Source of the DNA: Blastomyces gilchristii SLH14081 | Lineage: Eukaryota; Ascomycota; Eurotiomycetes; Onygenales; Ajellomycetaceae | Direction of reading: 5' to 3' | Assembly (NCBI RefSeq): GCF_000003855.2 | Contig: NW_003101681.1 | Span: 4,975,698-5,039,697, forward strand | Length of the DNA: 64,000 bases | In this document: positions 13,961-26,900 of the stretch, piece by piece | Layout: each line of letters starts with the position of its first letter | Numbering within the stretch: the stretch's first letter is position 1 | Program-made: the position numbers and the translations under genes | Notes under the pieces: generated by a model | The model's input: the letters and a program-made list of their open reading frames with translations, nothing else | Told to the model about the DNA's origin: nothing | The model's database searches: none

Positions 13961-16900
13961 AAAATGCTTGCTCACAGAGAGAGACTGTGCTGCAGTACTG
14001 CTGCTCTGTAAGTATGAAAAGCATTGATAAACTCAGGATCCCAGATCACTGTGATGTTTCTAAAGCTCACAGAGTGAATAAACTGAAAGATGAAGACTGA
14101 GAATCTGCTCTTACAACAAGCAGAACATGAGAACTCAGACCTGAGAGCTGAGAGACTCACAAAAGTCATCTTTGAATTACAAGATCTCTCTGAAATCTGG
14201 AGAAGATTTGCAGAAACTATGATTATTGCAGATATCACAGATAACATGTATTTAAGACTTACATAACTTCAAAGACACAATCCACACATAGCTGTTCATG
14301 AGTCAGATTTATACTTTCAATCAGTGTTGACAGACTCACTCACAGAGATAGAAGCAGTTGATGCTGCAGAGTTAGTTAGAGAAGACAAGCTCATCTATAT
14401 AATGACTTTACAAGTGTCTGAGGATCTCACAGTCATGAAAACTGAGCTTCAGATATCAGAGAAATACTGAGATCTCACAGAGATGTTCAGCTCAGCTAAG
14501 GCAGCTGAGCTTTCTTCTCACTGTGAGAAGAATCTAGTAATAGATTTGATAGAAGGACAGAAACCCTTCTGAGAACTAATCTATAAGCTCTTTCATCATG
14601 AGACAGAGGCCTTGCAGACCTATATGAAGAAGAATCTGAAGAATGACTTTATCTGACCTTCACAGACCTCTGCAGGAGCCTCTGTAATATTTGTGAAGAA
14701 GAAGAATAAAGATCTCAGATTGTGTGTAGACTATCACAACCTGAACTTCAAGATAACAAAGAGCTGCTATTCCCTGTCTCTGATTGAGAATGTGATCAAC
14801 TGTCTCATGAGAGCTGTCATATTCACACAACTGAATATGATCAATGTATATACACAGCTGCAAATACAGTCTGAGAATGAATGAAAGACTGTCTTTAGAA
14901 CCACACTGAGACTGTTTGAATATCTAGTGATGTCTTTTAGTCTGACTAATATTTCTACAGCATTTCAGTCTTTCATTAATAAAACACTTTATGTATATCT
15001 GAATGTCTTTGTGATAATATATCTGAATAATGTGATAGTGTACTTCATGAAGAAGAAAGAACATACTGAGCATGTGTGAAGTGTGTTAAAGATCTTAAAT
15101 GAGACAGAACTGTATATTAAGCTTGTGAAGTGCAACTTCAGTACTCACTGAATTAATTTCCTAGAATATGTAATCACTGCAGATGATATTCAGATGAAAT
15201 CTTCATAAGTTAAGACTATTCTATCATGACTGAAGTCAACTAGTATTCATGAGATTCAGATCTTTCTGAGCTTTGTGAATTTCTATAGATAGTTTATCTT
15301 TGTATTCATAAGAATCTTCTTAACTCTTACAGACATGCTGAAGAATGAAAACAAGAAGAAATCATTCTGTGAATGAAGAATAAAAAGATTGTTGAGAAGA
15401 AAGAACTGTGAGAACTTTCTTATTTCAGAAGCTTACAGAGTCTTTGCAAGATTGAAACAGACATTCACAGATACAGTGATGCTGTTTCACTTTGATTTCT
15501 TACTCTTAATCAGATTGAAGACAGATGTCTTCTTCTTTACAATTTCAGAAATAGTCTTACAACTACAGTCAAATGAGAACTGAGTTTCAGTGACCTTTTT
15601 CTCATAGAAGATACAATTCACAAAGATCAACTATGACATTTATAATCAGAAGCTTCTTATAATAGTGAAATCCTTTCATCACTGATGTCACTACTTTGAG
15701 AGCCTTGTAACAGTGATTACTGTTAGAACTGATCATAACAGCTTATAACAGTTTACTTTAATCAAGAAACTCTCACAGCAGCAGGTTCACTGAGCTCAGA
15801 GACTGAGTGAATTCTGATTCAAGATAGAACATATTAAGAGAACTAAGAACTCAGCAGATAAACTCTCTCACAGGCCAGACTATATTAAGAAGACCAGGGC
15901 AACAGACACAGAGAAACTAGAGAAGACAGAAAAGCTTTACAGAATACTTGAACTGAGTGTTACAAAGAGATTGACTGAAGAGTCTCTCAATTCCTCACAA
16001 GAGAAGAGAAGAAAGAGAGGAAAGAAGTCTGTATAACTACTCTCTATAACACTGAGAGTCAACACTCTGAGAATCTCTGTGAGAATTCTTGAAGAGAGTA
16101 TCTATAATCTGAAGAGTTTACAGGCTTTGAGAAGCACTGTAGAAGATCTGATGTAAGAAGAAACAGAGTATAAGTCTTCATAAGATCTTCTATTCAGATT
16201 GTCTGAACTATAACTGAAGAATGAATATACTCAATATATTCAGAAACTGCTCACAGCAGGGATCAACCCTGCAGAAATAAAGAATTGAAGAGACTTAAAT
16301 AATCTCTTGTAAAGAGAGAGCTGAATTTATGTGCCTGTGAATGAGTTTCTATGCATAGAACTTATTAAAAGGCATCATGACTCTTCTCTAGCAGATCATT
16401 TTATAGATACTAGAACTCATGAGTTGCTCATAAGAAAATACTTCTGACTGAAGATGTAAGAACTTGTGAAGAAGATAGTGAATTCTTATACTATTTATCA
16501 GAGTTTGCAGATAGTGTGGTCCAGACTATATAAAGAACTTACTCCTCTATTCATCTCACAGAAACCTTGAGAACAGCTAGGAATAAATGCTCTTGTGAGC
16601 CTCTCTGAAAGTAAGAACATATATGATGCCTGCTTTGACAGTGTGCTGATGATAGTGAATCACTTCATTAAGATAGCACACTTTATATTCACTCACAAGA
16701 ACTTGAAGTCAAAGAATTTGACTCATATCTTCATCTGTGATGTGATCTGGTTGCATGAGTTGTCTGTGAACATTATCTCAGACAGAGAATCAATCTTTAT
16801 AGAAGAGTTCTGATCTGATCTGATAACTATACTGAAGATCTCACAAGATCTAAGCATGACTTTTCATCAATAGACAGATGATCAGATAGAACATCTAATA

Positions 16901-17640
16901 AGTATATTAAAACAGTATCTGTGATGCTTTGTCAATTACAATCAGAATAACTGAGTGTATTGATTATCACTCACAGAGTTCATATACAACAACTCAAAAC
17001 ATGTCAGCACAGATAAAACCCTCTTTGAGATACTCACTGAGACTCATCTGTGAATAATCTTGATAGACTCATGAGAGTACACTATAGAGTGTGATGATGT
17101 CTGTGAACAGGCTGAGAGAATTCAGAAGATTCAGAAGAAAGCCTGTAAATTCTTGAGAAAGGCTTAAGAGTATTAGAAGAGATACTATAACTTCAAGCAC
17201 ATTGCAAAGAGTTTCAAGAAAGATGATAGAGTCTGACTGAGTCTAGAAAACATTATTATGCAGAGATCTAGCAAGAAGCTGAATCTCTTACAGACAGAGT
17301 CTTGTAAGATTATGAAGAAAGTTAGTTCACAGTTCTACAGATTGAAACTGTCACCTGAGTTGTAGATATACAATGTTTTTCATATCTCTTTACTTCATGA
17401 ATATAAGAAATTCTTAGAAGAGAACTCTGTGACTCATCACTCTGTCTGTAAAGCACTAAAGAGTGAAAGAGAATATCAGATTAAAGAAATTATTAACTCA
17501 GAGAAGTGAGATTGTAAGCTCTGATTCAAGGTTCAGTGATAAGAGTATTCTGATAAGATGAATGAGTTCACTTGAGAATCATCTGAGTAGATAAGACATC
17601 TGCAGAAGCTGAGACATGACTTTCATATCATAAATTCTAA
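13961..17640 (+). pseudogene. A1 pol remains: protease, RT, RNase H, integrase, chromodomain
   Basis: The domain order on + is as follows. A protease-like N-S-G-S box lies near 14,025-14,040. Reverse transcriptase covers about 14,690-15,180, with palm strand L-C-V-D-Y and active-site box Y-L-N-N near 15,020 (A3 keeps Y-L-N-D). RNase H lies around 15,470-15,800. Integrase covers about 16,340-17,150, with an H-H pair near 16,372 and an S-D-R core piece near 16,780. A chromodomain-like end lies near 17,460-17,640. Stops of RIP type interrupt every domain. The chromodomain assignment rests on its position and aromatic/acidic pattern only. Confidence 0.7.
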
Positions 17641-18019
17641 TAAGTCAGAATGATACAGTCTTCACTAAGAACCTGATTATGACAAAGATATTAACACTGT
17701 CATTTGCAAATCTTAGTCTACAAGATAATGAATTTCTACTGAGATGAACAGTCTGCAGTGTATATAAGAGAAGAAGAAAACATGTTCTCATTAAAGCTAA
17801 AAAATAAGAAAATAAACAGAGTCATGAATGCAATTTAGAGATTAATAAAGAAAAAATAAAGAAAACTCACACTCACATTATTAATATCTGTAACACTCAA
17901 TTCTCTCATAACTATCAATTTCTCTCTTCAAAGAAGCAGAGAGTATTATACTCATGATACAGACAATTGTTACATTTGATGTGAAGGCTGTCAGAAATGC
18001 ACAGACTTCAGAAGAGTCA

Positions 18020-19330
18020 GATATCAGAGTGTGCACAGTTGCAGCAGAGTCTTGAAGACTGATCATCTGTGTATGTGATCAGATATCTCTCATGAAGCTG
18101 TGTTCACTCTTTCAGTTGTGCTGAAGTATTCAGCCTGGAAATAATGAGAATACAGAGAGAGAGCTCATCTGCTCAGATCAACTCTCATCACAAATTCATG
18201 ATATTCACATTGCCTTGATTACTCAGATTTTACAGGTACTCAGAGACTCATCTCTTATTGATAATAAGATTGCAGAAATGTGCTGCAGTGTGAGAATCAT
18301 TGATAGAGAATCTAGACATATTCACATATGTCTGATCAGAGATTGTGCAGATAGAGAGAGAGTGATTGTAGGCTCACAGAGTCACAGAAGACACTGACAA
18401 CACTGAGAGCTTCATAAGAACTGTCAGCTAGAGTCTGTAAGAAATTACTTATAAGAAGACTTACAGTAAAGAGAAGAACTGCACTGCTTGAAGCCAGGAA
18501 CTGGTCTGAAAGAGACAGGGAATTGACTGCTGGCCTGAAGATCAGATGCAGTGACAGAGCTGAGAAGAGTGAAGATGTGGTCATGAACAGCGGTGTCCCT
18601 GCTTCACCAGCTGGTAAAAAGTGATCAGAGAAGTTGCAGAAATGCTCACAAGAAGCTCAGCAGCAATCAGACATTATTTATAAAGAGATTGAAATTAAAA
18701 AAATTTTTATTCTTGAGAAGTTCTTGAATCAATACACAGACACTGTCAGGAACACTCTCTCTCTATTATCTGAGTGAAAACACTTTGTGAATGAATGAGA
18801 ATACTCACAGTTTATGAGAATGAAAGCTGTTACAGAAAAAGAGAAAAGAAGATGAGATTTCACAGACAGATCTGAGATATTTATACTACTCTAGAGAGGT
18901 TTGCTTACACTGTGAGTGATTTCACAGAACAACCAGATCACTCTAGTAAATAAGAGTGATTATGAATCACAGATCTGAATCTTTCTATGTGACTATAAAG
19001 AGTGATTACAGACTGCAGATATCTTGATTCTACAATTCTACAGAGTTGATGAAAGAATGAAAAATTCCTCACAATTCTACAGTGTCAAAGAGCAATGATT
19101 TATGAGAATAAATGAAAGATTAACTCACAAATGTTTCTCTTTGATGAGAGTGATCTCACAGAGAGTGATTCATCTGTGAGATGAATCTGTGTAATGATTA
19201 CATAAGAATCTCATGAAAATGATTAAGAGTCAACTGAAACTCTTCTGTATGAAAGATGTGAGATGAATCTGTGTGATAGTCAGAGAAGAATCTGTAGACT
19301 ACAAAGAACCTCATAGAACAAGAAACTGAG
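18020..19330 (+). pseudogene. A1 post-pol open frame(s), function unknown
   Basis: Between pol and the 3' LTR lies 1.7 kb that A3 also keeps at about 34,150-35,440. One + frame is nearly open to 18397. A second + frame runs from about 18,340 to 19,330; of its roughly 15 stops about 12 are TGA, as expected if Trp or Arg codons were hit by RIP. The frames overlap, so this may be one gene with a frameshift or intron, or two genes. The product would be charged and Lys/Glu-rich with many aromatics. I recognise no domain. Confidence 0.4.
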
Positions 19331-19489
19331 TGACAGACTCTTTTTTCTTTATGATAACAAGAGATTTTTTCTCACTGAGATTTTTTATAGATGTGAAGGA
19401 TTTTTAGTGAGTATCACTGCAGTGCTGAGCTGACTATGAAGTCACTCAGTGAAAGACTTCACAGACAAAGCCTTAGAGAGAGAGAGATA

Positions 19490-19746
19490 TGTAAGAAATC
19501 TCACTTCTCATAGATTCTTTATCTCTATTTCTATCTCTCATATAATCAATAGAGCTAGTGGCCCTTGGCTACACACAACTATATAGACTGAAGTTCATGA
19601 ATACTATTCACAACTCAGCTTGAATGCTATTATACATTTGATCCCTACATTTATCTTCCTATCATGAACACTTCTAGTAGTTAACAGTACATATCACGCC
19701 AAGCTGCAAACACCCGAATAATCGCCTGCGAGCACTTATTCTTACA
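19490..19746 (+). repeat. A1 3' LTR
   Basis: 257 bp. Its only four CpGs lie in the last 60 bases or so, the outer edge. The first half has none although the 5' LTR has five there. Confidence 0.9.
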
Positions 19747-22680
19747 ATATAAGATATGAGATTTCATTCTATTTATAAAGAATCATATTCATCATTGTTT
19801 GAAAGATGACAGGCATATTTATCAGACTGAATGACATTGTCAGGAATTCAAACTTCTCTCATTATATATTAAATATTGTTCACAGAACTGACAGTTCATC
19901 TACACAGATCTGTCAGTATTCTGAGAGAAGATTAATCTTTGATAGATATTAAGTGTTTCTAACTGTATTCAACTGTTATTAAATCTGTGACAGTGAATAT
20001 TCATTCTTGATTATAAGCTTATTAAGTGCTCAATAATTAATACACATCTGTCACTTCTCATCTGTCTTTTTCATGAATAGAACTGAAAAGCCTCATACAC
20101 TTGATAAGAGTTATATGAGACCATGTTCTAGAAGGTCTGTGATCTGATACTTCTGTTCTTTAAGATACATTTGTGACAGAGAGTATGCATTCTGATTGAC
20201 TGATTTTGCATCTCTCATATCAATCTCATATACAAATCCTCATTTCAGCAGTAATTTCAGTGAAAGATCTGTTCAGAAGATCTTCTTATACTTCTTCAGA
20301 AGCTTCTTCATACACTTGTTCTTCTGTATATTCTTTATCTTGATTTTCTTCACTTCTGAGTCTCATATAACATACAGAATGCTTTTGAATGAGATCTTAT
20401 AAATCATTCTCTTTGCTTGTTAATGTGTAAGCAGATTTAACTCTTCTATATCAGAGATGTGAAATGTCCTTCTTATATCAGTTAATAGAATTGTATAAAT
20501 CATTTTTTTTCTATCAGTCAACTGTATATAACATGTACATCATTGAATCTGCAGATTGAATCTTTGAAACTAATTAAGTCTGAGAATAAGATTATATTTC
20601 ATATTCTGCAGCTCTCATACTCAAATATAGTAAGATTATTCTTCAAAGTACAAGAAAACTCTTACTCTTGCAGATAATATCAAATATCAGTTATCAGATA
20701 ATCTTATACATCAGAGATTCTTCACTCAGTGAACTTCTTTCAGTCTTCAGATTATATAATTACTAATATATTGTATAGAAGCTTCTATATCTGCTAATAC
20801 TTTTACAGTTATCTCTCAATTCTTATTTAAGTGTCTCTTATATATTAACATTTCAGGTCTTAAGATATTAAGATAAGCATTCACTTCATTCTCATCTGCA
20901 TCTCAGTCAGAAGCCTGCTTTCTGTTAATATTTACAGGATTTAAAGAGTCATCTAACACAGACATCTCTTTCATTTTGAAGACTTTTTATAGAATATCAG
21001 TGAGTGTCTCTGAGCTCACTGATTCTACTAGTTTTTTAACTCTCTTGCTTCTCTTAACTGTGCATGCTGAGTACAATCTTTTATATTATGATTTTAGCAT
21101 TTATAGTTGAAGCAAGCTCAATACTCATAATATCAAGATTTTCACTCAGAGGATTTCTTTTTCAGAAAATTCAGTGCTTTAGTAATGACATTCAGATCTA
21201 GATTCATTATATTCAGATGTATGACTTGTATTATAGAAGTCTGATTACTTATTCTCTGCTGAGACATACTTGATTACAGTATTTTCTATTATAATTGACT
21301 CACTTATTTCTGTATAATAAGAATATTATATGCTTTCTTCACTGTATCTGACTATGAGATTAAGCATTTTCATTTCACTCTCAACTCAGATATAAGATCA
21401 TGAATGAAGATCTGTAAATAGAAAGATGTTAAAAGCTCTTTATTCAATATGAGATAGTATAAGCTGAAGTGTGTGAAGTATAATATAAGATTACTCACTT
21501 ATCTACACTCAGTGAAGCATTTATAACACTTATCTCATATATTCACTTTCTCAAAGTTATACAAGATTCATTTGAAAAACTCATTTCATATTTATGAGAA
21601 TGAATATCACTTCAGATCTGTGAGATTCATCTTTTTATCAGTCATTTATAATGACTTCACTTTTCTGTGTAAAAGCACAGCAGATCTTAAGACTTGTTAA
21701 AATTCTGTTAACTATCTGTCTGTGAGTTCATATTCAATCTGATAATATGATTACATCTGACTTAGTCAGCTGATTACAGCATTATTTTTTTAATCATTAT
21801 TAAATCTTAATAGCTTCAGCAGATCTTCTAGCTTGATATATTTCATACTCAGATTCTCATTCTGCATAGCAGTCTCTGATGATATGTACACTTCTGAAGA
21901 GGTTGTGAATAATCATGATAAGATCTTCAGATTCAGTGTAGTTATCTATCTGTGTAACTGTTTAATCTTCTGCTGCAGGTCTAAGATCTGGTTTTCTCTA
22001 TTCTTATTAATAATGATGATTGTGTCAGTAAAGCTCTTTATAGTGAATGCTTGATTCACAGCAAATGTCAATTGTTGTTTAGCTTCTGCCTCAGTCTGTC
22101 ACTGTGTATGCAAGGCCTTGATCTCATTTAGAATTCTCATACATATACAGAGCTTCAATTTCAGTTCAGCAGTTTCAGCTACTTTTCTTACTGCTTTGAG
22201 TAAACTCTCTGAGAGATTCTGCATATCTTTCAGTTCAGATAGCAGAGAAGAATATTATTTATATCAGCTAGAAGAGATATTCATTTCAGTGATTTCTCAT
22301 TGATTATATGATATCTATCATTATATCACTGTATAATTTCTGTTATTATTATACAACTTCAGTGATGATTATTTCTCTCTTTTTTATTCTTCTTTTAAGT
22401 AGAGAGCAGATTTCTTTGAATCTGATTTATCACTCTCATTTTCTTTCTCACATCTCATCTGTTTGCATCTCATATATGACATTCATCTAGATATGAAGTT
22501 TTCTCTCAATAAGCAAAGCAGTATCAATCAGATGCTCTTTCATTTATCACTCTTCATACACTATCTTTTGAGATGTTCTAGAATCACACTGACATGATAA
22601 CTATAAATCACTTCATAGATGAAATTATCACACTCTGAAGAAGTCTGTACTTCTCACCAGTTTTTAGACATGCTATCAGA
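19747..22680 (-). pseudogene. B1 gag, protease and start of RT, resumed after A1
   Basis: This continues B1 on - to its right LTR. A CCHC zinc knuckle of gag type can be read on - at about 21,115-21,074, with C-x2-C-x4-H-x4-C spacing. The B2 counterpart lies near 44,375-44,330. Protease and the N-terminal part of reverse transcriptase should lie in 19,747-21,000 but are too decayed to delimit. The short + strand open frames here (20196-20402, 21833-22490) are pyrimidine-rich antisense shadows. Confidence 0.6.
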
Positions 22681-22867
22681 TGTCATTTCAAGATTGCTTG
22701 AGTCAGTGTATGATTACAGATGTACACCGGCTTCTTATATATCATACACTAAATTAATTAGCGGCCGCTATGGCCTCTTTACACTCGTAAGCAAGTTCAG
22801 AAGCGGCCGCATTATTATCCGACGGTCGTACGTTCTTCCGAACCACCGTACGTTCTTCCGAATCACA
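22681..22867 (-). repeat. B1 right LTR (5' LTR of the minus-strand element)
   Basis: 187 bp. About 14 CpGs, all after base 45 or so, with eight in the outermost 50 bases. It carries two adjacent copies of a roughly 20-bp unit (about 22827-22866); B2 has one. Confidence 0.85.
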
Positions 22868-22871
22868 CAGT

Positions 22872-23241
22872 ATCAGATATTTTATCTAAAACTGCAAATA
22901 TTATTCTTTCATCATCATATAAAAGAACTGTAGAAAAGACTTACTAAAACTGCTTAATATCTCTAATAGAATCTGATAAGATATAATAATTAACTTTGCT
23001 ATTAATCTCTCTAAGAGTAAGAATTATAGAAATATTCTAATTATTATAAACTAATTGAGTAAAGATGTAATATTAAAATCTTGTAATAAGATGAATATTA
23101 AACAAGTCACTGAAGTCTTTCTACAGAGTCTAATCTATCAGATGTATAAATTACTGAGATCTATAGTATTGAATCAGAGCTGTTAATTTATAAGTACTCT
23201 CTAAACAAGAATCTATCAAGTTCTCAAGATTATATACTATT
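22872..23241 (+). other. Element C internal piece between B1 and B2
   Basis: This is element C sequence stranded between the two B insertions. It is decayed and AT-rich, with no domain visible. It continues C from 7371 and resumes at 46130. Confidence 0.65.
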
Positions 23242-23245
23242 TATT

Positions 23246-23412
23246 TGTGATTCAAAGGTTGCTTGGGCCAGCGTACGATTACAGGCGTACGCCGGCTTCT
23301 TATATATTGTACGCTAAATTAATTAGTGGCTGCTATGGCCCCTTTACATTTGTAAGCAAGTTCAGAAGTGGCTGCATTATTATCTGACAGTTATACATTC
23401 TTTCAAACCACA
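23246..23412 (-). repeat. B2 left LTR
   Basis: 167 bp, 20 bp shorter than the B1 LTRs because one copy of a 20-bp unit is absent. Six CpGs lie in the first 90 bases or so and none after. The polypurine tract, as CTCTCTCATC on +, follows directly. Confidence 0.85.
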
Positions 23413-23622
23413 TTCTCTCTCATCAGATTCAGTCACACTTACATGATTATAATGTTTATTCTAGCTTCATGTGAATTAGCATGCCACTAGTGTTCATAAT
23501 TATGTAATCTATTTCTGATTTGACTAGCATTCTGCATACACTCTCACAAAGAAACTTTCACTATATTACATCACTCATTCACTAACTTTTCTCATTCTTC
23601 AATCATCTTCTTCATCATTGTC

Positions 23623-23941
23623 TGTAAGAAATCCCGCTTCTTGCGGATTCTTTACCTCTATTCCTATCTCTCGCGTAATCAATAGAGTTAGCGGCCCTTG
23701 GCTACACATAACTATATAAACTGAAGTTTGTGAATGTAATCAATAGAGTTAGTGACTCTTAACTACACACAACTATATAGACTGAAGTTCACAAATACTA
23801 TTCATAACTCAGCTTGAATGTCATTATACATTTAATCTTTATATTTTGTCTTTCTACTGTAAATACTTCTAGTAGTTAACAGTATATATTATATCAAGCT
23901 GTAAACATCTGAATAATTGCCTGTGAGCACTTATTCTTACA
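23623..23941 (+). repeat. A2 5' LTR with 62-bp duplication
   Basis: 319 bp. A segment beginning near the phrase AATCAATAGAGTTAG is repeated in tandem (about 23676-23800). Five CpGs, all in the first 75 bases or so. Confidence 0.85.
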
Positions 23942-26900
23942 TTTCAAGCTCAGTCAGTCAGCAACTACTCATTATAACTAGAAGAACTAGAAACTTATAT
24001 ACTTTAATCTCTGTGAACTCTACTGCAGGCACTCAGAAGCAGTCATCTGAATCATAAATAACTCTTATAGAAGAAGTCTCAGAGAACTTATCAATCACTT
24101 ATAAGACATTATTCTCTGCATCTGTGACAGAGAAACTCTTTAAATCTACAAATAAATTAATCTCAGTAAAGAATATTCTTGAGCATCTTCTGTGAAATCA
24201 AGCTATTTTTCTATAAGAAATGCTTACTGTCTGTAAACACTCTTGAACTGAGTCTCTAGACATGATCTTCAGAGATATCTGTGAATTAAAAAGAAACTTT
24301 CTTAAGCTGTAATTACTTAAGATCACTTATTGAATCACAATCTATAAAAGCTTTTATAAGTTTGTATTTAAAATTGACTTGCAAGCCCAGCTGTGTAATA
24401 TGAAAGATAAAGAAGCTGTTATCTATACAATAACAGATCTCTACTACACTGAAGTCAAGAACTGACTAAATTATCTAAAGAATAATTATAAGAGATCTCA
24501 CTGATCTGTTCTCAAGATCTATCTAGAGAATAAGTTAGAGAACTCTGCAAGCTGAATAGAGAATATCTAAGCTGTGATTATTAATATTAGAAAAAGAGAT
24601 AAGAAATCTGATGAAGACTACTCACAGCACTTTATAAAATTATAATATGAATTAAGATCTGTGAAAACAGGGCTCTGAAACAAGATCTGAATAATGATAT
24701 TTATAAAGAAGCTGAATAAATATATACAGAACAAGCTCATTGAGTAAGACTCTAAGTTCTTAATTCTGAAGAAACTGATGACTCTTATTCACTGCTTACA
24801 GATCACTGTGAGAGTCACAGATCTGTGAAGAACAGATCATCAATCAGTCTCATGAGAGTCAGAATAACAGAGAACAGATTTATCAGAGAAAGATAATAAG
24901 ATATAGAGAGATTCATATCTGACTGCTAAGCAGAAAGAGAGAGCTTTATAAGCTTCTGTAAATAGAGTGTATAATAGAGAGACTAAGAAAAAGAGACTCT
25001 ACTTTATTTATTCTAAATCAGAATATCTCTGTATAAACTGTTTAAATAAATTATAATAGAAATTTGAGAAGTTACAGACAGAGTCAGTAACAGTCTTCTT
25101 AAGAGTCTTGAAGCTGATATCTGAATCTGTTACTCTCTCAATGAAAATGCTTACTTACAGAGAGAGATCATATCATAATACTGCTGTTCTGCAAGTATGA
25201 AAAGCATTGATAAACTCAGAATTTCAGGTCACTGTAGTGTCTCTAAAGCTCACAGAGTAAATGAGCTGAATGATGAAAACTGAGAATCTGCTCTTATAAT
25301 AAGTAGAGTGTGAGAACTTAGATCTGAGAGCTGAGACACTTGTAAGAGTCATCTTTGAATTGTAAGATCTCTCTGAAATCTGAAGAAGATTTACAGAAAC
25401 TATGATTATTGCAGATATTACAGATAACATATACTTAGAACTTATATAACTTTAAAGACATAATTCACACATAGCTATCTATGAGTCAGGTTTATACTTC
25501 TGATCAGTGTTGATAGACTCACTCACAGAGATAGAATCAGTTGATACTGCAGAGTTAATTAGAGAAGACAAGCTCATCTATATAATAACTTTATAAATAT
25601 CTGAGAATCTCACAGTCATGAAAACTAAGCTTCAGATATCAGAAAAATACTGAGATCTCACAGAGATATTCAGCTCAGTAAAGACAGCTGAGCTTTCTTC
25701 TCACTGTGAGAAGAATCTGATAATAGATTTAATAGAAGAGTAGAAATTCTTCTGAGAATTAATCTATAAGCTCTCTTATTATGAGACAGAGATCTTATAA
25801 GTCTATGTAAAGAAGAATCTGAAGAATGACTTCATCTGATCTTCACAGACCTCTGTGAAAGCCTCTGTGATATTTATAAAGAAGAAGAATGAAGATCTCA
25901 GATTATATATAGACTATCACAATCTGAACTTCAAGATAATAAAGAGTCACTACTTTCTGTCTCTGATTGAGAATGTGATCAATTATCTCACAGAAGCTGT
26001 TATATTCACACAACTGAATATAATTAATATATATACACAGCTGTGAATACAGTCTGAGAATGAATAAAAGACTGTCTTTAGAACTGTACTGAGATTGTTT
26101 AAATATTTAGTGATGTCTTTTAATCTAACTAATACTTCTGCAGCATTTCAGTCTTTCATTAATAAAATACTTTATATATATCTGAATGTCTTTATAATAA
26201 TATATCTGAATAATGTAATAATGTACTTTATGAAGAAGAAAGAACACACTGAGTATATATGAAGTGTGTTAAAGGTCTTAGATGAGATAGAACTGTATAT
26301 TAAGCTTATAAAGTGCAACTTCAGTGTCTATTGAATTAATTTTCTAGAATATATAATCACTGCAGATGATATTCAGATGAAATCTTTATAGATTGAGACT
26401 ATTCTATTATGATCAGAGTTAACTAGTATTCATGAGATTCAGATCTTTCTGAGCTTTGTGAATTTCTATAGATAGTTTATCTTTATAATCATAAGAATCT
26501 TCTTAACTCTTACAGACATGCTGAAGAATGAAAATAAGAAGAAGTCATTTCATGAACAGAGAATGAAAAGATTATTAAGAAGAGAGAACTGTAAGAACTT
26601 TCTTATCTCAGAAGCTTACAGAGTCTTTGTAAGATTGAAATAGATATTCACAGACACAGTGATACTCTTTTACTTTAATCTCTTACTCTTAATCAGATTG
26701 AAGACAGATGTCTTCTTCTTTATAATTTCAGAAATAGTCTTATAACTACAGTCAAATGAGAACTGAGTTTCAGTGATCTTTTTCTTATAAAAGATACAAC
26801 TCATAAAGATCAACTATGATATTTATAATCAGAAGCTTCTTACAATAGTGAAATTCTTTTATCACTGATATTACTACTTTGAGAATCTTATAACAGTGAT

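Larger units (their letters stand above)
12502..19746 (+). mobile_element. Element A copy 1 (A1): Ty3/gypsy chromovirus-type retrotransposon
   Basis: A1 is 7,245 bp long, with 257-bp LTRs at 12502-12758 and 19490-19746 and a 5-bp TSD, ATATA (12497-12501 and 19747-19751). A GA-rich polypurine tract precedes the 3' LTR (about 19475-19489). The order gag, protease, reverse transcriptase, RNase H, integrase, chromodomain identifies a Ty3/gypsy chromovirus-like element. A further frame follows pol. All coding is broken by stops, mostly TGA. A1 and A3 have exactly the same length, so decay was by substitution and not by indels. Confidence 0.9.
7376..22867 (-). mobile_element. Element B copy 1 (B1): Ty3/gypsy LTR retrotransposon, interrupted by A1
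   Basis: B1 has 187-bp LTRs (7376-7562 and 22681-22867) and a 4-bp TSD, CAGC at 7372-7375 and CAGT at 22868-22871, differing by one C/T. Without nested A1 it is about 8.24 kb. Integrase and reverse transcriptase remains read on -, and the polypurine tract (as pyrimidines, from 7563) abuts the left LTR, so the element runs right to left. From its 5' end the order is gag with a zinc knuckle, reverse transcriptase, integrase, then a long accessory region. It is fully decayed. Confidence 0.85.

Noticed and set aside
18340..18400. Programmed frameshift between the two post-pol frames of A1
   Set aside because: The frames overlap, but no slippery site plus structure stands out, and the copies are too mutated to tell a frameshift from an intron or two genes.
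20196..22490. Open + frames rich in Phe, Ser, Ile and Leu (also 45049-45522)
   Set aside because: Antisense shadows of decayed B gag/pol; the + strand is pyrimidine-rich and so poor in stops.
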